From Pseudomonadota bacterium (GTDB lineage: Bacteria; Pseudomonadota; Alphaproteobacteria; Rhizobiales; Xanthobacteraceae): DNA of 34,153 nucleotides. Below, piece after piece: positions 30,315-34,153 of the stretch. A program made the position numbers and the translations under genes. Every line of letters starts with the position of its first letter. Position 1 is the stretch's first letter. A model generated the notes under the pieces. It made no database searches and was not told the DNA's origin. It saw only the letters and a program-made list of their open reading frames with translations. The stretch covers positions 1 to 34,153 of the forward strand of contig JAFAFP010000064.1 in NCBI GenBank assembly GCA_023423415.1. The letters are read 5' to 3'.

Positions 30315-32642
30315 TTACTGTGCCTTTTGCATCTCCTGACAGGCGCGCCAGACTTTCTCGATGGTCGCGGGCATGTCCATCTGTGCGGCGGTCGGCACCG
30401 CATCGGCAATCGCATTCATGATCGCGGCGATCGCGGCTGTGGTGCCTGCTTCGCCAACCCCTTTCACACCAAGCGGATTGGTCGTGGCCGGCACCGGATG
30501 CGCGTCATCGCGCAGCAGCGATGGCATGTGATGTGCGCGCGGCATCGCGTAATCCATGAACGAGCCGGTCACGAGCTGACCGCTTGATGGGTCATAGACC
30601 GCGTTCTCGAGCAGCGCCTGTCCAAGACCCTGTGCAAGCGCGCCTTGCACCTGGCCGTGAACGAGCGTTGGGTCCAGCATGATGCCGCAATCGTCAACCG
30701 CGGAATAGGCAACAACGGCAAGCTCGCCGGTTTCCGGTTCGATCTCGACTTCGGCGATATGGCAGCCATTCGGGAAGGTCTGCGGCGTATCGACATCGAG
30801 CTTGGTGTCGAGCGTCTCCGCGATCTCGCCCTTGTCTTTCAATTCGACGGCTTTGGTGGCGAGATCGAACAGGCCGATCTGCCGATCGGTGCCGACCACG
30901 GTGAAGGCGCCGTTCGCATAGGCGATATCCTTCTCGTCGGCTTCGAGAACATGCGCCGCGATATTCTTGCCCTTTTCCAGCATGGCCTCGACGGTGCGCA
31001 CTACAGCCGTGCCAGCGGTGATCGTCGAACGCGATGCGACCGCCGGCCAGCCCTTGATTCCGAGATCGCTGTCGCCGTGCTTGTGCTTCACACGCGTGGC
31101 GTCGATGCCGAGTTTCTCCGCGACAAGGCGCGGATACACGGTGGCATGACCCTGGCCGGTATTGCCGACATTCAGGTTGACCACCAGCGTGTCCTTGCCG
31201 GGGAATGTCAGATAAGCGCCTTCGTTCGGCACGCCGCCGGAATGTTCGAGGAAACACGACAGGCCAAGCCCGCGCAGCTTGCCATTGGCCTCCGATTCGC
31301 TGCGTCGTTGCGCGAAGCCGTCGATATCGGCGAGCGCCAGCGCCTTGTCGAAGATTTCAGGGAATTCGCCGCTGTCGAAGGTCGTGCCGACAGCCGTCTC
31401 GTACGGCATGGCCGATGCAGGAATGAGATTGCGACGCCGCAGCGTCACCCGGTCGATGCCGCTGACGCGCGCGGCTTCATCCACCAGCCGCTCGATAACG
31501 TAGTTCGCTTCGGGCCGGCCGGCGCCGCGATATGGGCCTGTCGGCAGGGTGTTGGTGTAGACGCATTGCACGCCGATATCGAGCTTGGGGATGTCATACA
31601 TTGCCGGGAAGCAGCGGGCGAAATTGTTGGTTGCGAGCTGGATCCCGGCTGACGCTACGTATGCGCCGAGGTTCTGAACCTGACGCACGCGCAACGCGAG
31701 AAACTTTCCATTCTCATCGAGTGCAAGCTCGCCGGCGGTGACGTTGTCGCGTGCCTGATTGTCGCTGTTGAAGGCTTCGGACCGGCTCGCCATCCAATGC
31801 ACCTTGCGGCCGAATGTCTTCGCCGCGGCGAGGAGCGCGGGATATTCTGGATACGCGCCGCTCTTCAAGCCGAACGCGCCGCCGACATCTTCGGTGATGA
31901 CGCGCAGCGCGCTCTTGTCGATGCCCATGATCGCGGCGAGCATGTCGCGCATCGGGCCGGCGCCCTGCGAGCAGACGCGGAGCGTATAGCGCTCCGTCTT
32001 CGCGTCGAAGCTTGCGGTGCCGCCGCGCATTTCCATCGGCGCCATGACCATGCGCTGATGCACGACCGTCACGCGTGCAACATGGGCAGCCGATTGCAGG
32101 ATCTGGTCGATGGCTTCGACATTGGCCGGATCTTCGACCGGCCCCGGCCAATCGAGCGCGAGGTTGTTCGGAATGTCGTGGTAAAGCTGCGGGGCGTCGG
32201 CCGTCAGCGCGTCGCGACCGTCGATGACGGCAGGAAACTCTTCGTATTCGACCGCGACCAGTTCGGCCGCATCGAGCGCGGCGGTCAGGCTTTCTGCGAT
32301 CACCATCACCACGGCTTCGCCGACATGCATCACCTTGCGTTCGGCGAGCGGGGGACGATGCGAGAAGGCGATCTTGGCGCCGCCGCGGCCGGTAATAGGG
32401 GGGTGGCGTGTTACCGTTCCGATCCCGGTAAGATCGGCGGCCGTGAGGACGCCGAGGACACCGGGCGCCTTCCCGGCTTCCTCGGTGTTGATCGATACGA
32501 TACCGGCATGGGCATAAGGCGAGCGCACGAACACAGCGTGTGCGACCCCCTGCTTTTCGACATCATCGACAAACTTGCCGCGGCCGCGAATGAGGGCGTC
32601 GTCTTCGACGCGGGGATTATGGTGATGGTCGGAATCGGTCAT
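30315..32642 (-). CDS. Xanthine dehydrogenase family molybdopterin-binding subunit
   Basis: A 775-residue large subunit of the xanthine oxidase/CO dehydrogenase family of molybdenum hydroxylases. It has the a/b hammerhead domain (about 18-135) and the two cofactor-binding domains, with EDVGGAFGLK (251-260), the active-site loop GPYRGAGRPEA (369-379) and the catalytic Glu E731 in GVGEAGTTAA. The loop is of the YRGAGR kind, not the AYRCSFR of true CO dehydrogenase, so CO is not the expected substrate; an aldehyde or heterocycle is. No small iron-sulfur or medium FAD subunit gene is adjacent within the window. The start has only a weak ribosome site. Confidence 0.93.
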   Translation of the reverse strand: MTDSDHHHNPRVEDDALIRGRGKFVDDVEKQGVAHAVFVRSPYAHAGIVSINTEEAGKAPGVLGVLTAADLTGIGTVTRHPPITGRGGAKIAFSHRPPLAERKVMHVGEAVVMVIAESLTAALDAAELVAVEYEEFPAVIDGRDALTADAPQLYHDIPNNLALDWPGPVEDPANVEAIDQILQSAAHVARVTVVHQRMVMAPMEMRGGTASFDAKTERYTLRVCSQGAGPMRDMLAAIMGIDKSALRVITEDVGGAFGLKSGAYPEYPALLAAAKTFGRKVHWMASRSEAFNSDNQARDNVTAGELALDENGKFLALRVRQVQNLGAYVASAGIQLATNNFARCFPAMYDIPKLDIGVQCVYTNTLPTGPYRGAGRPEANYVIERLVDEAARVSGIDRVTLRRRNLIPASAMPYETAVGTTFDSGEFPEIFDKALALADIDGFAQRRSESEANGKLRGLGLSCFLEHSGGVPNEGAYLTFPGKDTLVVNLNVGNTGQGHATVYPRLVAEKLGIDATRVKHKHGDSDLGIKGWPAVASRSTITAGTAVVRTVEAMLEKGKNIAAHVLEADEKDIAYANGAFTVVGTDRQIGLFDLATKAVELKDKGEIAETLDTKLDVDTPQTFPNGCHIAEVEIEPETGELAVVAYSAVDDCGIMLDPTLVHGQVQGALAQGLGQALLENAVYDPSSGQLVTGSFMDYAMPRAHHMPSLLRDDAHPVPATTNPLGVKGVGEAGTTAAIAAIMNAIADAVPTAAQMDMPATIEKVWRACQEMQKAQ

Positions 32643-32938
32643 TGCAAAGGGATCATCAGATTGGGGCGGTGGGCTTTTGCTCCTCCGCCAAAGAATGAGC
32701 AGGGGGTGAGAGGTTGAGCCTTGTTACAGCGCAGGGATGCGACCGCAAGGCCATGTTGCGCATGGCGGGTGATCGCCCGAGTGGTACTACAATGGGGTAT
32801 CATGAAATAACTGGGAGGTGAGGCTGTTATCAGAGAGGGCGACTGCGATTTTGCGCACGGTCACTGGCATCATCTGTCTTGAAGCCCACATTATGGCCGG
32901 ACCGCCGGGGCGGACGGCCGAAGGGAGTGCTTGTTGCA
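32643..32938. other. Intergenic region between divergent genes
   Basis: About 296 bases with no convincing gene. It must contain the promoters of the molybdenum-hydroxylase gene (leftward) and of the protease-like gene (rightward). TACAAT near 32787-32792 could be a -10 box for the rightward gene, but no -35 box is well placed. No inverted repeat stands out. Confidence 0.35.
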
Positions 32939-33904
32939 ATGCGACCGACCAGTGATTGGAAGATTGCGCCGTCCGTCCAGCCTCGGGCTGAAGATTATGC
33001 TTACGACCTCGATCGTGCCCTGCAGGCCGTGGTGGGGCTGCGTGCGACCATGCCGGTGGATGCGTTTACCGCCGAAACGCTCGGCACCGAGCGCGCCGGG
33101 CATGGGGTGCTGATTCGCAACGATGGGCTTATTCTGACCATCGGCTATCTGATCACCGAAGCGGACCAGATCTGGATCCATTTTGCCGATGGCCGCGCTG
33201 TCCCCGGTCACGCGCTCGCCTATGACCCTGTCACCGGTTTCGGGCTGGTGCAGGCGCTCGCCCGGATCGATACGCCGTCCTTGTCGCTGGGCTCCTCCAA
33301 GCTGATCAAGCTCGACGACAATGTGGTGATCGGCGGAGCCGGCGGTCGCAAGCGATCGGTCGCGGCCAAGGTGATCGCCAAGCAGGAATTTGCCGGTTAC
33401 TGGGAATATGTACTGGACGAGGCGATCTTCACCTCGCCGTCGCATCCCAATTGGGGCGGTACGGCCTTGATCGGGCCCAAGGGGGATCTCCTTGGCATCG
33501 GTTCGCTGCAGCTCGAAGCGAATGGTGGCAACGATATCAACATGGTCGTGCCGATCGATCTGCTGAAGCCGATCCTTGATGATCTGCTCACGCATGGCCG
33601 ACCGAACGGACCGATACGGCCCTGGCTCGGATTCTATGTCGCCGATTCCGACGACAGACTCGTGGTGATGGGGCTGGCCAACAAGGGGCCGGCGCAGCAG
33701 GCCAACATCGAGAGCGGCGACACCGTGCTGGCCGTCGATGGGGTCAACGTCGATAGCCTCGCCGATCTGTTCCGGAAAATCTGGGCGGTGGGTTCGGCCG
33801 GTGTCGAAGTGCCAATAACGCTGTCACGCGACGGGCAGACATTCGATGTCGCGGTCAAGTCGAGCGATCGCAGTCTGCTGCTGAAAACACCGCGTCTGCA
33901 TTGA
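32939..33904 (+). CDS. S1C (DegP/HtrA-like) protease homologue with PDZ domain, catalytic triad lost
   Basis: With the ATG at 32939 (AAGGGAG upstream; a TTG at 32879 is less likely) the product has 321 residues. Residues about 50-215 align with the HtrA trypsin-like domain (GHGVLIRNDGLILT for GSGVIID..GYILT, and FADGRAVPGHALAYDPVTG for LSDGR...DP.TD), and about 225-310 with a PDZ domain (PWLGFYVADSDDRLVVMGLA, then SGDTVLAVDGVNV). None of the triad remains: His is Y70 (ILTIGYLI), Asp is G100 (DPVTGFGLV) and Ser is W172 (HPNWGGTAL). There is no signal peptide. It is probably a non-proteolytic binding or chaperone-like protein. Confidence 0.87.
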   Translation: MRPTSDWKIAPSVQPRAEDYAYDLDRALQAVVGLRATMPVDAFTAETLGTERAGHGVLIRNDGLILTIGYLITEADQIWIHFADGRAVPGHALAYDPVTGFGLVQALARIDTPSLSLGSSKLIKLDDNVVIGGAGGRKRSVAAKVIAKQEFAGYWEYVLDEAIFTSPSHPNWGGTALIGPKGDLLGIGSLQLEANGGNDINMVVPIDLLKPILDDLLTHGRPNGPIRPWLGFYVADSDDRLVVMGLANKGPAQQANIESGDTVLAVDGVNVDSLADLFRKIWAVGSAGVEVPITLSRDGQTFDVAVKSSDRSLLLKTPRLH

Positions 33905-33909
33905 GCGAG

Positions 33910-34153
33910 CTATATTCGGCCCGACAGGAAGCCGGCGCTGGTCTCGAACTGGTCGGCGCGCAGCAACATCGTGCCAATTCCGCTTGCGATCGAAAGCCGG
34001 ACCGGCGCCAGCAAGCGCATGCCGGCAACTGGCACGAACCAGATTTCGATATCGCGTCCCTCGATCAGGAATGTCAGCAGTGGGCTCGAGGCGCGATGCC
34101 CGGCGATCGGGGTGAACTTCACGGCGCAGACCAGCGCCGGCCCGGTATAGCCC
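33910..34153 (-). CDS. DUF3108-like protein, C-terminal part (gene runs past the window)
   Basis: The frame is open from the right edge to the TAG at 33910-33912, giving about 81 residues. An internal GTG at 34122 is a normal Val codon, not a start. The visible segments YTGPALVCAVKFTPIAGHR, GRDIEIWFVPVAGMRLLAPVRLSI and GIGTMLLRADQF resemble the end of DUF3108 domain proteins, which are periplasmic and of unknown function. It converges on the protease-like gene with 5 bases between the stops. The identification rests on recognition of the C-terminal pattern only. Confidence 0.65.
   Translation of the reverse strand, partial: GYTGPALVCAVKFTPIAGHRASSPLLTFLIEGRDIEIWFVPVAGMRLLAPVRLSIASGIGTMLLRADQFETSAGFLSGRI

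Noticed and set aside
30315..32642. Aerobic CO dehydrogenase CoxL
   Set aside because: The active-site loop is YRGAGR and not AYRCSFR, and no coxM or coxS lies next to it.

Overview
The window looks like a chromosomal segment of a high-GC alphaproteobacterium of the order Hyphomicrobiales (Rhizobiales), probably a Bradyrhizobiaceae or Xanthobacteraceae relative. The basis is the gene content and order (a cpa/tad Flp-pilus locus, dnaX-ybaB, an NudC/Lrp pair, CoxL-like and CaiB-like enzymes) and several families of short palindromic repeats of the kind common in this order. No phage, transposase, CRISPR array or tRNA was seen.

Region 1 (1-2357): a truncated palindromic repeat, then two minus-strand genes, an M17 leucyl aminopeptidase and an SH3-NlpC/P60 peptidase, 6 bases apart and probably co-transcribed. 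Region 2 (2409-14644): a nearly complete tad (cpa) locus for Flp-type IVb pili. On the minus strand, cpaA-cpaB-cpaC-cpaD-cpaE-cpaF-tadB-tadC run from 11795 down to 3314. The lipoprotein tadD faces them on the plus strand. Two short pilin genes (flp1 at 11951-12112, and flp2 at 12350-12514, only 54 codons) lie upstream, each with its own terminator. On the plus strand follow a secretin-N-domain-only protein and two TadE-type pseudopilins. Region 3 (14641-17138): an Lrp/AsnC regulator with a very clear self-operator in its promoter, nudC interrupted in frame by a palindromic repeat, a HIT protein, and the SRP RNA gene.

Region 4 (17202-26268): dnaX and ybaB run directly into fdhD (4-base overlap; recR, the usual third gene, is absent) and mobA. 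A convergent minus-strand run carries moeA, mobB, a MoeA/periplasmic-binding-protein fusion and a third, degenerate MoeA-like protein, and tusA diverges from it. Together these cover molybdenum insertion, nucleotide attachment and sulfuration of molybdenum cofactor. Region 5 (26375-30123): three plus-strand acyl-CoA/aldehyde genes (CaiB-type CoA-transferase, crotonase-family protein, aldehyde dehydrogenase) separated by palindromic repeats. Region 6 (30315-34153): a solitary xanthine-dehydrogenase-family molybdenum subunit (a likely user of the cofactor made by region 4), a trypsin/PDZ protein that has lost all three catalytic residues, and the end of a DUF3108-like gene cut by the window edge.

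I did not find a wholly new multi-gene system. The most interesting signals are the Lrp operator pair, the repeat inserted in nudC, a repeat that supplies the stop codons of four convergent genes, the catalytically dead S1C protease, the triple-MoeA cluster, and the small second pilin with an atypical cleavage site.
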